From an uncultured Ruminococcus sp. (lineage in GTDB: Bacteria; Bacillota; Clostridia; Oscillospirales; CAG-272): a stretch of DNA of 8,444 bases. Where the stretch lies: contig CACZSA010000334.1 in assembly GCA_902783705.1 (NCBI GenBank), positions 1-8,444 on the forward strand. Direction: 5' to 3'. Numbering within the stretch: the stretch's first letter is position 1; each line of letters opens with the position of its first letter. A program made the translations under genes and the position numbers. Below, piece by piece: positions 1 through 5,896 of the stretch. The notes beneath the pieces were generated by a model. It was not told where the DNA came from, searched no databases, and saw only the letters and a list, made by a program, of their open reading frames with translations.

Positions 1-7
1 CGACGGC

Positions 8-40
8 AAAAAAACAGAGACCCGCCGCAGCGGATCCCTG
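8..40 (-). terminator. Intrinsic terminator closing the spoIIIA operon
   Basis: Read on the minus strand, an 11-bp stem (40-30 paired with 25-15, two G-U wobbles, no mismatch) closes a 4-nt loop at 29-26 and is followed directly by seven U residues (14-8). It starts 18 nt past the spoIIIAH stop codon, where the operon should end. The U tract exists only on the minus-strand side, so it should act mainly on leftward transcripts. Confidence 0.9.
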
Positions 41-57
41 CCTCGCTCTGCCCGGCG

Positions 58-645
58 TCATTCTCCCGGGCTTTTTTCGATGATCCGCAGGCATTCCGGC
101 TCGATCCCGGCCTGTTCCCAGACGATCTCCGAGATCTGGGCGACCTCGCTCTGCATCAGGCCGTCGCTCTCCACGATGACCGAGCACGCGTTGTCCGAGA
201 GCACGGCGACGCACTGCTTGAATCCGCGGGACTGCATCAGGGCTTCGATATTCGCCTCCTTTTCCATCCCGGCGGCGATCCGGCTGATCTCCTCCCCGGC
301 GCGGGTCTTGGCGTCCGCGAGCGCGGTGTCGCTTTCCGTCACGGTTTTGAGGACCTCGATCGCCTCGTCGCGCGCCTGCCGGCGTTCCAGCGTGATCGAC
401 GCGAAATAATCCTCAATGTCCTTGGCTTCGAGCGTCGATCCGGCCTCCTGCGTCTCTCCGTCGGAGGCGAGATCGACCGCCAGCTTCGGCAGATCGGCGT
501 CCTTCGGCGCGGGGCTGAGGATGAAATTGAGCGCGATCGCCCCGCCGAGGATCACGACGGCGCAGAGCGCGATGACGCCCCGCACGCCCGCTCGCCCCGC
601 AAGCTCCTTGCACTTCACCGTGAAAGCGGAGAACTTTTCTTTCAT
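58..645 (-). CDS. spoIIIAH: Stage III sporulation protein AH (SpoIIQ-binding channel protein)
   Basis: SpoIIIAH is the mother-cell membrane protein that in Bacillus binds forespore SpoIIQ across the intermembrane space, linking the two halves of the feeding-tube channel. The 195-residue product (218 in B. subtilis) has a short basic N-terminus, one membrane segment at about residues 24-45, and a linker. From about residue 77 comes the family-typical stretch starting DYFASITLERRQARDEA, leading into a YscJ/FliF-like ring-building fold ending near residue 190. The ATG at 645 has a good SD (GGGAGG, 7 nt spacing). It is the last gene of the operon, separated from spoIIIAG by 76 nt, unlike the tightly packed upstream genes. 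That gap holds a candidate sigma-E promoter. A strong terminator follows. The family assignment is confident; the SpoIIQ partner lies outside this window and its presence is inferred. Confidence 0.93.
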   Translation of the reverse strand: MKEKFSAFTVKCKELAGRAGVRGVIALCAVVILGGAIALNFILSPAPKDADLPKLAVDLASDGETQEAGSTLEAKDIEDYFASITLERRQARDEAIEVLKTVTESDTALADAKTRAGEEISRIAAGMEKEANIEALMQSRGFKQCVAVLSDNACSVIVESDGLMQSEVAQISEIVWEQAGIEPECLRIIEKSPGE

Positions 646-680
646 GAAGAACCTCCCTGAATTCTGTTGATGGACAATTC

Positions 681-709
681 ATCCTATGCGTCCCCCGCCC
701 GTTTTATGC
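681..709 (-). promoter_or_regulatory. Candidate internal sigma-E promoter before spoIIIAH
   Basis: On the minus strand, GCATAAA (709-703) and CATAGGAT (688-681) are separated by 14 nt. This fits the sigma-E layout (about KMATATT, 13-15 nt, CATACAHT) with 5/7 and 6/8 matches. Spacing is identical to the motif in front of spoIIIAA. Transcription would begin near 674, leaving a leader of about 30 nt before the spoIIIAH SD. An essential internal promoter is known in the B. subtilis spoIIIA locus, which makes one here plausible. The motif is short and the call is an inference. Confidence 0.45.
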
Positions 710-721
710 GTCGCTCTTCCT

Positions 722-1105
722 TTACTTTCCTGCGACGCGGATGCGGTTGGTCGGGACGGCAAGGGCGGCGGAGAGGAGCTCCGTGACGGTCGAACGGACG
801 TGCGGAAGATCCCCGCCCGTGCAGACGACTGCGATCCCCCGCACATCCGGATAGGACGCGGGCGCGCTCTCCCCGAACATCCCCGCGGCGACAGTCGGTT
901 CGTCGAGCGTCAGAAAGACCTCCGCCTCCTCCACGCCGTCGATGCTCAGGCAGAGATTCCGCGCACGCGCCTCGAGATACCCGGCGTAATCCGACGCGGA
1001 CGGCTCGCGATCCCCAAGGAGTCCCCCGAGCAGGAGCAGAAGCGCCCCCATCAGCGCGAGGAGCAGGAGGATCCAGCGGTTCCGATCCCACTTCGGCAGC
1101 TTCAT
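722..1105 (-). CDS. spoIIIAG: Stage III sporulation protein AG, compact form
   Basis: SpoIIIAG forms a large ring in the intermembrane space as part of the SpoIIIA-SpoIIQ channel. This product has only 127 residues, against roughly 200-230 in Bacillus. A membrane segment at about residues 11-31 is followed by a ring-building-motif domain. Visible conserved parts are IDGVEEAEVFLTL (55-67), GIAVVCTGGD (90-99), and the final helix and strand TVTELLSAALAVPTNRIRV (106-124). Only about 22 residues separate the two halves, so the long beta-rich insertion seen in the Bacillus protein is absent. The ATG at 1105 overlaps the spoIIIAF stop as ATGA and is preceded by a perfect SD, AGGAGGTGA (1121-1113). 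Reading continues cleanly to TAA with no sign of frameshift, so the short length appears genuine. Confidence 0.88.
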   Translation of the reverse strand: MKLPKWDRNRWILLLLALMGALLLLLGGLLGDREPSASDYAGYLEARARNLCLSIDGVEEAEVFLTLDEPTVAAGMFGESAPASYPDVRGIAVVCTGGDLPHVRSTVTELLSAALAVPTNRIRVAGK

Positions 1106-1554
1106 TTGTATGTCACCTCCTCCGTCGATACCCATACGGGAACGCCGAGCGCGCGGGTCAGCTCCTCCTCGCATGCCCGGCGCAGATTATAGGGGCACGG
1201 GCCCGTGTGAAGGACGATCCCCGATGCTCTTCCCTCTTCGTCTACCTGAAACGTCACCGTCATCCCCTCCCGTCCGACGCCGAGCGTGCTTTCCGCATAC
1301 GTGAAGAGGAATTCCGCCGTCTGCGTATAGTCTGCCGTGTCCGATGCCGGAGTTTCCGGCTCGAGCAGTTCCGCGATCTCCCCGGCGATTTTCTCCCGGC
1401 TCTCCCAGAGTCCGCGGACGGGTGCGAGGATCGCCAGCAGGACGACCAGCGCGGCGATGCGCTTGATTTGTTCCCGTCCCCGCTCCGGGCTGAGCGCGGC
1501 GGCAAGCTCCGTGAGCGCCGCAGAGGCGATGAGGGTGATGTAGAGCGCGTGCAT
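1102..1554 (-). CDS. spoIIIAF: Stage III sporulation protein AF
   Basis: SpoIIIAF is a mother-cell membrane component of the SpoIIIA complex with a ring-building-like soluble domain. The 150-residue product (about 206 in B. subtilis) has two membrane segments, at about residues 3-21 and 33-48, joined by a short basic loop (PERGREQIKR). A soluble C-terminal domain spans about 75-150, with the alternating strand-helix pattern expected of the family. Two ATG codons are adjacent (1557 and 1554). The SD GGAGG at 1564-1560 is 2 nt from the first and 5 nt from the second, so the second is preferred; the longer form would add one methionine. Its SD overlaps the spoIIIAE stop codon, and its own stop overlaps the spoIIIAG start (ATGA), implying coupled translation. 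Sequence conservation in this family is low; gene order makes the call firm. Confidence 0.87.
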   Translation of the reverse strand: MHALYITLIASAALTELAAALSPERGREQIKRIAALVVLLAILAPVRGLWESREKIAGEIAELLEPETPASDTADYTQTAEFLFTYAESTLGVGREGMTVTFQVDEEGRASGIVLHTGPCPYNLRRACEEELTRALGVPVWVSTEEVTYK

Positions 1555-1565
1555 CATGGCCTCCT

Positions 1566-2675
1566 TTACCGGATCCCCGCGAAGAGGACGAGCGCGAAGA
1601 AGAACATCGCCGAGGCGTAGAGCACGAAAGCCACGAGAAGCTCGAGGATCCCCGCCGCCCCGTCGAGCATCGCGTGCATTTCGGCAAGGCCGAGCACCTC
1701 CGCCGCCTGCGAGGCGAGGGAGAGGACGGCCTTATACAGCAGAAGCGGCACCACCGCCGGGATGAGGAGCCCGAGGAGCGCGAGGATCCCGCCGATCCCC
1801 GCCGCGCTGCGGAGAAAGCCCGCGCCCGTCCGCACCGCGCTCCATGCCTCCGCAAGCGCGCTGCCCGCCACGGGGATGAAGGTCGAGAGCGCGAATTTTG
1901 CCGTGCGCTGCGCCATGGTATCCGCAGACCGGGCGATCACCGACTGCGCGCCGAGCAGGAACGAGACGCATACCGCCACGAACTGCCAGAGGCGGAGAAG
2001 CGCTTTCCGCAGTCCCGCCGTGAAGCTCCCGAGGACACCGCATCCCGCGTTCACCGCCGTGAGTCCGCAGAGCGCGCCGGTCAGGGGGACGAGTCCGTGC
2101 GCCGCGATCTCGCCCGTGAGCGTCACCGCGAGCATCATGCCGGCGGAGGCGACCTGACGCTCCGTGACGGCGCCGCCGAGGATGCAGATCCCCTCCGCGA
2201 CCGGAACGATGAGCTCCATGATGTGCGCCGCCGTCTCTGTCACCGTCCGGGCGATGGTCACCGCTCTTGTCGCCAGCCGGAAGACGACGCACGCACAGGA
2301 GATCCGCACGATTCGCGCGAAGCCCTCTGCCATCACGGGGGACGGGACCGCCGTTTTCACAGCCGCGGCGACGAGGATCGAAGCGAAGAGGGGCGCGGTC
2401 TCCGGGATGACGGTCGTGAAGGCGGATTCAAGAACTTCCCGGATGCGTCCCCCGATCCACGCGGTCTTGCGCTTCGCCGATTCCGCGCTGCCTGCGGGAT
2501 TCGCGGGGTCGATGCCCTCCGCCGCCTCCGCCGCTTCCTCCGGGAGGGAGGCGACAAACGCACCCCAGGAGTCCGACGTGGAGGAGAGGCCCGTGTCGCG
2601 CGGCGTGAAGACGATCTCCTCCGCAGAGACGGGGAGCGCGAGGGAAAACAGGAAAGCGCAGACAGCGGCACTCAG
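1566..2675 (-). CDS. spoIIIAE: Stage III sporulation protein AE, non-canonical start
   Basis: SpoIIIAE is the large polytopic membrane protein of the SpoIIIA complex, thought to contribute to the transport pore in the mother-cell membrane. From the CTG proposed here it has 369 residues (399 in B. subtilis). The order is a hydrophobic signal-peptide-like N-terminus ending VSA-EE (cleavage after about residue 18), a soluble stretch to about 85, then multiple membrane segments (near 95-110, 153-172, 177-192, 195-215, 228-248, 290-315 and 342-366). The family-typical FIPVAGSALAEA lies at 266-277. No ATG, GTG or TTG exists in frame between the GTG at 2819, which would overlap spoIIIAD by about 148 nt, and the signal peptide. 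CTG at 2675 overlaps the spoIIIAD stop as CTGA and has AGGA 5 nt upstream. ATT at 2681 is the other candidate. The gene identity is secure; the start is not. Confidence 0.88.
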   Translation of the reverse strand: MSAAVCAFLFSLALPVSAEEIVFTPRDTGLSSTSDSWGAFVASLPEEAAEAAEGIDPANPAGSAESAKRKTAWIGGRIREVLESAFTTVIPETAPLFASILVAAAVKTAVPSPVMAEGFARIVRISCACVVFRLATRAVTIARTVTETAAHIMELIVPVAEGICILGGAVTERQVASAGMMLAVTLTGEIAAHGLVPLTGALCGLTAVNAGCGVLGSFTAGLRKALLRLWQFVAVCVSFLLGAQSVIARSADTMAQRTAKFALSTFIPVAGSALAEAWSAVRTGAGFLRSAAGIGGILALLGLLIPAVVPLLLYKAVLSLASQAAEVLGLAEMHAMLDGAAGILELLVAFVLYASAMFFFALVLFAGIR

Positions 2676-3046
2676 GACAATCCTGCGAGCGAGAGAAGGT
2701 CGTGCAGCAGAGGCAGGGAGAGGACGAGCAGCTCCACCCGTCCGACGCCCTCGACATAGCCCGCCAGCGCTCCCTCTCCGGATGCCCGGCAGAGATCCCC
2801 GGCGGCTGAGGCCATCCACGCGATCCCGAGCGCGCGCAGGATCACCCCGGCTCCCTCGCCCGCCGCGTCGGTTAAGCTCACGGCAAAGGCCGCGGATTCC
2901 TTCACGCCGGGCAGGGTCATGAGCAGGAAGAAGACGGCAAAACCGAGGAGCAGGTACGGTTCCCAGTCGCGGCGCACCTCCCGGACCGTGAGCAGGCAGA
3001 CGAGCGCGCAGAGGCCGATCCCCGCCGCCGTGAACATGTCCGTCAC
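2672..3046 (-). CDS. spoIIIAD: Stage III sporulation protein AD
   Basis: SpoIIIAD is a small integral membrane protein of the SpoIIIA complex, paired with SpoIIIAC and distantly similar to it. The product has 124 residues (133 in B. subtilis). It shows a membrane segment near the N-terminus (AAGIGLCALVCLLTV), a second after the conserved charged turn (LLLGFAVFFLLMTL), an amphipathic stretch, and hydrophobic C-terminal segments including IRALGIAWMASAAGDL-type sequence and VELLVLSLPLLHDLLSL. The GTG at 3046 overlaps the spoIIIAC stop as GTGA and aligns well in length with Bacillus SpoIIIAD. An ATG three codons later (3037) is the alternative. Neither has a clear SD, so initiation probably depends on translational coupling to spoIIIAC. 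The stop overlaps the proposed spoIIIAE start. Confidence 0.86.
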   Translation of the reverse strand: MTDMFTAAGIGLCALVCLLTVREVRRDWEPYLLLGFAVFFLLMTLPGVKESAAFAVSLTDAAGEGAGVILRALGIAWMASAAGDLCRASGEGALAGYVEGVGRVELLVLSLPLLHDLLSLAGLS

Positions 3047-3237
3047 AGGCCGAAGACCGTCCGGATCTCGCCGAAGAGCTCCCCGATCTTGCCGACGAGA
3101 AGAAAGAGGACGGCGACGATCCCGCTGAGAGAAAGCAGAAGCGCCATCTCGTCCCGCCCGGATTTCTGCAGGATCTGATGCGCCACTGCGATGAGGAATC
3201 CGACCCCCGCGATTTTGAAAAGAAGCGTGACATCCAA
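3043..3237 (-). CDS. spoIIIAC: Stage III sporulation protein AC, probable TTG start
   Basis: SpoIIIAC is one of the smallest SpoIIIA membrane proteins, with two membrane spans. The 64-residue form given here begins M-DVTLLFKIAGVG, close to the start of Bacillus SpoIIIAC (68 residues). Hydrophobic segments lie at about residues 5-23 and 33-50, separated by a charged loop (QKSGRDE). The upstream ATG at 3246 touches the SD GGAGG (3251-3247) with no spacing, so it is unlikely to be used. The TTG at 3237 has the ideal 9-nt spacing from the same SD and gives the better family alignment. Choosing the ATG would add three residues. The stop overlaps the GTG of spoIIIAD. Confidence 0.86.
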   Translation of the reverse strand: MDVTLLFKIAGVGFLIAVAHQILQKSGRDEMALLLSLSGIVAVLFLLVGKIGELFGEIRTVFGL

Positions 3238-3246
3238 GTGTTTCAT

Positions 3247-3251
3247 CCTCC
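3247..3251 (-). promoter_or_regulatory. Ribosome binding site deciding the spoIIIAC start
   Basis: GGAGG on the minus strand directly abuts an ATG (3246-3244) but lies 9 nt before TTG (3237-3235). Zero spacing is not compatible with normal initiation, so this site argues for the TTG start of spoIIIAC. Confidence 0.7.
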
Positions 3252-3252
3252 G

Positions 3253-3741
3253 TTACAGGCTGAGCAGGATCAGGGACAGAGCCGCGAGGGTGGGCAGCGC
3301 GCGCCACAGCCGCTCCCGGTCCGGCGCGGATTTCGCGAGGCTCTCGGCGAGCTCGGCGAGCTTTTCCTCGGTGTAGCGGCACAGCGCGATCTGCTCCTCG
3401 CGGTATCCCCGCCCGAGAGATTCGGCAAACGGCACGAGCACCGCGCGCTCCGCCTCCCCGATCGAGAGTTCCGTCTCCGCGAGCGCGGCGGGGAACCCGG
3501 AGGCTCTGAGCCGGGTGAGGAAGCCCGGGGAGGCGAGCGCGGGATCGTCGAAGAGGGCGTAGATCTCATGCAGGGGGCGTGCGAGGTGCTCGATGTTCTC
3601 CCGGATGTGCCGCACCAGCGCGAGGAGAGCGTCGAGCTCCCGCCGCCGTTTTCTCTCCGCGCGGATGTTCGCCGCTCCGAAGCAAATCGATGCCGCGAGC
3701 AGAAGGAGCGCGCCCGCCGCCCGGATCCAAAATTCACGCAA
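3253..3741 (-). CDS. spoIIIAB: Stage III sporulation protein AB, TTG start
   Basis: SpoIIIAB is a membrane-anchored helical component of the SpoIIIA complex; its soluble domain resembles the type II secretion protein GspF family, and it probably works with the ATPase SpoIIIAA. The product has 162 residues (171 in B. subtilis). It has an N-terminal membrane segment at about 7-24, a basic stretch (RAERKRRREL), a long predominantly helical domain, and a short hydrophobic C-terminal segment at about 147-162. The start is TTG at 3741, overlapping the end of spoIIIAA by 8 nt. It is supported by the strong SD GGAGGTG with 9 nt from GGAGG to TTG. No closer ATG or GTG fits the N-terminal membrane segment. 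Confidence 0.9.
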   Translation of the reverse strand: MREFWIRAAGALLLLAASICFGAANIRAERKRRRELDALLALVRHIRENIEHLARPLHEIYALFDDPALASPGFLTRLRASGFPAALAETELSIGEAERAVLVPFAESLGRGYREEQIALCRYTEEKLAELAESLAKSAPDRERLWRALPTLAALSLILLSL

Positions 3742-4579
3742 GGGTCCTCACCTCCAGACGCCTGTCCGGCCCGATCCCGCAGAGGACGTCGAAGAGTCCG
3801 TCGTCGAGGAGCTGCTTCACGGGCGGATTGCGTCCCAGATCCGCCTCTGACGCCGCGTGCACGCTTACAGCCGCCGCCACCCCGGACGCACGGACTGTCC
3901 GCACCGCCGCTGCGTCAGCCTCTCCGGCGAGCTCGTCGCAGATCAAAAGCTCCGGCGACATGGAGCGGACAGCCGCCTCCATACCGGACGCGCGCGGATA
4001 ACCCCGGTAGAAATCCGCCGTGACCGCCTCGGTGAGGGAGGCCGAGAGCTCGCACCGGGTGTCGATCACCGCGATCCGCATGCCGCAATCCCGCGAGGCA
4101 AGCCGGACGCAGAGCTCCCGGAGGACCGTCGTCTTGCCGCGTCCGGGCGGGGAGTAGACGAGGATGCTCTTCCCTGCCTGCGCGTGAGGGACCAGGGCAT
4201 CCGCCGCGCCCTGAACGCGTCTTGGGATCCGGAGATTGACCGAGGTAATATCCCGCACCGCGATGATCCGCCCGTTTTCCGCAACAGCCCGTCCGCACAC
4301 CCCGGCCCGGATGCCGCAGTCCGTCGTGATGATCCCCTCGCGGATGTTCCCGGCCTCGGCATAGAGCGAGCCGCCGCAGAGGTTCGAGACGGTCTCGTCG
4401 ATCTCCCCGGGGAGGCAGAGGATCCCCGTTGAGAGATTCCCGGTCTCCGTCGTGAGTGTCAGCAATCCCCCCGCGCGAAGCCGGATCTCGGATACCGTCC
4501 TCCCCGCCGCATGCCGCTCTGCCGCCTCCGCGAGCCTCGGGGGGAGATACCGGAGCGCGCGTTTCCATACAGTCTCCAT
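3734..4579 (-). CDS. spoIIIAA: Stage III sporulation protein AA (mother-cell ATPase)
   Basis: SpoIIIAA is the cytoplasmic ATPase of the SpoIIIA channel, related to type II/IV secretion ATPases. The 281-residue product (about 307 in B. subtilis) begins with the family's N-terminal domain, including TVSEIRLRAGG (28-38) and a glycine-rich region with DCGIRAGVCGRAV (87-99) and VRDITSVNLRIPR (108-120). The nucleotide-binding domain has Walker A SPPGRGKTT (143-151), Walker B ELLICDE (210-216) and a SVHA motif (239-242) where the family has its conserved histidine loop. The ATG at 4579 is chosen because it has a good SD (AGGAAAGGA, 8 nt) and matches the family N-terminus; the open frame extends upstream to 4891 but that part overlaps tsaE and the promoters. 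It is the first gene of the operon, downstream of a sigma-E-like promoter. Confidence 0.95.
   Translation of the reverse strand: METVWKRALRYLPPRLAEAAERHAAGRTVSEIRLRAGGLLTLTTETGNLSTGILCLPGEIDETVSNLCGGSLYAEAGNIREGIITTDCGIRAGVCGRAVAENGRIIAVRDITSVNLRIPRRVQGAADALVPHAQAGKSILVYSPPGRGKTTVLRELCVRLASRDCGMRIAVIDTRCELSASLTEAVTADFYRGYPRASGMEAAVRSMSPELLICDELAGEADAAAVRTVRASGVAAAVSVHAASEADLGRNPPVKQLLDDGLFDVLCGIGPDRRLEVRTLA
3751..3755 (-). promoter_or_regulatory. Ribosome binding site deciding the TTG start of spoIIIAB
   Basis: GGAGG (extended as GGAGGTG) sits inside the 3' end of spoIIIAA, 9 nt before the TTG at 3741-3739. It supports TTG initiation and coupled translation of the two overlapping genes. Confidence 0.75.
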
Positions 4580-4602
4580 GCCGCCCGTCCTTTCCTGCCC
4601 TA

Positions 4603-4631
4603 TTTCTATGCGGCGCGGCGGGCGGATATGC
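4603..4631 (-). promoter_or_regulatory. Sigma-E-like promoter of the spoIIIA operon
   Basis: On the minus strand, GCATATC (4631-4625) and CATAGAAA (4610-4603) are separated by 14 nt. They match the sigma-E consensus (about KMATATT, 13-15 nt, CATACAHT) at 6/7 and 6/8 positions. The spoIIIA operon is sigma-E-controlled in B. subtilis, and the motif lies 23 nt before the spoIIIAA start with the SD in between. This is a motif and context match; no start site was measured. Confidence 0.7.
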
Positions 4632-4643
4632 TTGTTTTTTCTT

Positions 4644-4653
4644 CCCGCGCGGG
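4644..4653 (+). repeat. GC palindrome between divergent promoters
   Basis: CCCGCGCGGG is a perfect 10-bp inverted repeat with no spacer. It lies one base before the -35 of the tsaE promoter and 13 bp from the -35 of the spoIIIA promoter. It could be a small operator or chance in GC-rich DNA; no protein can be assigned. Confidence 0.3.
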
Positions 4654-4654
4654 G

Positions 4655-4683
4655 TTTACAGACGGCGGAATTTGTGATATAAT
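4655..4683 (+). promoter_or_regulatory. Sigma-A promoter of the tsaE operon
   Basis: TTTACA (4655-4660), a 17-nt spacer and a perfect TATAAT (4678-4683), with an extended -10 TG at 4675-4676. Transcription should start near 4690, giving a short leader of about 25 nt before tsaE. This is a strong vegetative promoter, divergent from the sporulation promoter of spoIIIA. Confidence 0.85.
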
Positions 4684-4715
4684 ATAGTTGGAAAACTAGA
4701 AAGAAAGACTGGATT

Positions 4716-5156
4716 ATGGAATTCATCACCAACACACCTGAGGAGACCGGGGAGATCGGGCGGCGGCTCGGGGACCTGCTCATGAAGCGCGGGGAGCCCT
4801 CGTTCGTCGCGATGTACGGCGATCTCGGCGCGGGCAAGACCGTTTTTGTGCGGGGCATGGCCTCCGTTCTCTCGCCGGGCAGCCGGGTCAAAAGCCCGAC
4901 CTATACGCTTGTGAACGAATACCGCCGGGGACCGATCCCCTTCTTCCACTTCGATCTGTACCGCATCTCCGGCGCGGACGAGCTCGACGGCTTCGGGTTC
5001 GAAGAATACCTCGCCCGCGGGATCTGCGTCGCGGAGTGGAGCGAGAATCTCGGAGAGGATGTCCCGGACGGCGCCGTCACCGTGCGGATCGAGAAGACCG
5101 GGGAGGACGGACGCCGGATCACGGTGGAGAACCTCGGAGAGGAGGAGACGCTATGA
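4716..5156 (+). CDS. tsaE: tRNA t6A37 threonylcarbamoyladenosine biosynthesis ATPase TsaE
   Basis: TsaE is the ATPase that, with TsaB and TsaD, supports transfer of threonylcarbamoyl to A37 of ANN-decoding tRNAs in the cytoplasm. The 146-residue product has the usual family length. It shows Walker A GDLGAGKT (35-42), the switch-like SPTYTLVNEY (60-69), HFDLYR (78-83) and the Walker-B region VAEWSE (105-110). The ATG at 4716 lies downstream of a strong sigma-A promoter, but the SD is weak (AAAGAAAG only). The stop overlaps tsaB as ATGA, so the two are co-translated. The classic next partners rimI and tsaD are not in this cluster. Confidence 0.95.
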   Translation: MEFITNTPEETGEIGRRLGDLLMKRGEPSFVAMYGDLGAGKTVFVRGMASVLSPGSRVKSPTYTLVNEYRRGPIPFFHFDLYRISGADELDGFGFEEYLARGICVAEWSENLGEDVPDGAVTVRIEKTGEDGRRITVENLGEEETL

Positions 5157-5896
5157 AGATACTCGCGATCGACACCAGCGCGAAGACCGCGACTGCCGCG
5201 CTGACGGAGGACAGAGCTCTCCTCGCGGAATCGTCCGTGAAGACCGACACGCACAGCGTCACGCTCCTGCCGATGATCGAAGCGCTTCTCCGGGCGGCGG
5301 ACACAAAGATCGGCGACCTTGGGCTGATGGCGGTCACGGTCGGGCCGGGATCCTTCACCGGGGTGCGCATCGGCGTCTCGGCGGTCAAGGGACTGGCGTT
5401 CGCGGACCGGATCCCCTGCGTCGGCGTCTCCTCGCTCGAGGGGATGGCGTACAATTTCGCGGGGATCGACGCCCTTGTGGTCCCGGTGATTGATGCGCGG
5501 CGCGGGATGGTCTACGCGGCTCTCTTCCGCACCTCGTCGGACGGCAGAGTCGAGCGGCTGACCGAGGACGAACAGCTCCCGGCGGACGAGCTCGCCGCGA
5601 TGCTGCGGGATTTCGAGGGAGAGCGGATCTATTTCACGGGCGACGCGTACGGGATGATGACCTCGCGGGGTGATTTGCCCGAGGGCGTCGCCGTCACCCC
5701 GGAAAAGCTCCGGGCGCAGTCGGCCTACGGGGTCGCCGCGCGGGCCTATGAGATCGTCTCCTCTGCCTCGGAGGCCGAAGCGGAGGAATTCACGGATGCC
5801 GCGCTCGCGCCGGTCTATCTGCGGAAATCGCAGGCGGAGAGGGAGCGCGAAGAGCGGCTTGCACGTCAGAAGGAAGAGCGGAGGGAGCAGGCATGA
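5153..5896 (+). CDS. tsaB: tRNA t6A37 biosynthesis protein TsaB
   Basis: TsaB is an inactive ASKHA-fold paralogue of TsaD that acts as the platform for TsaD and TsaE in tRNA t6A37 modification. The 247-residue product starts MKILAIDTSAKTATAAL, the first beta-hairpin of the fold. It has TDTHSVTLLPMI (31-42) and the hallmark GPGSFTGVRIG (64-74), then VIDARRGMVYAALF (112-125). The last 22 residues or so are highly charged (Glu/Arg/Lys-rich) and look like a short helix tail. The ATG at 5153 overlaps tsaE by ATGA and has a strong SD (GGAGGAG); a longer open frame back to 5036 is out of keeping with the family start. The stop overlaps rpiB, again ATGA. Confidence 0.95.
   Translation: MKILAIDTSAKTATAALTEDRALLAESSVKTDTHSVTLLPMIEALLRAADTKIGDLGLMAVTVGPGSFTGVRIGVSAVKGLAFADRIPCVGVSSLEGMAYNFAGIDALVVPVIDARRGMVYAALFRTSSDGRVERLTEDEQLPADELAAMLRDFEGERIYFTGDAYGMMTSRGDLPEGVAVTPEKLRAQSAYGVAARAYEIVSSASEAEAEEFTDAALAPVYLRKSQAEREREERLARQKEERREQA

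Noticed and set aside
1674..2922. Plus-strand open frames across spoIIIAE (for example 1674-2759 and 2164-2922)
   Set aside because: Arg/Ala/Glu-rich translations antisense to a well-supported membrane protein, with no family resemblance.
2676..3233. Long N-terminal extension of the spoIIIAE frame (back to 3233)
   Set aside because: It lies over spoIIIAD and spoIIIAC in another frame, is Arg/Gly-rich and low-complexity, and precedes a signal peptide; it is a GC-driven shadow frame.
3178..4432. Plus-strand open frames over spoIIIAA-AB (3178-4023, 3857-4432)
   Set aside because: Antisense shadows of genes with clear motifs; no recognisable domains and no SD with context.
4580..4891. Upstream extension of spoIIIAA to 4891
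   Set aside because: It would run across the divergent promoters and into tsaE; the ATG at 4579 has a proper SD and matches the family start.
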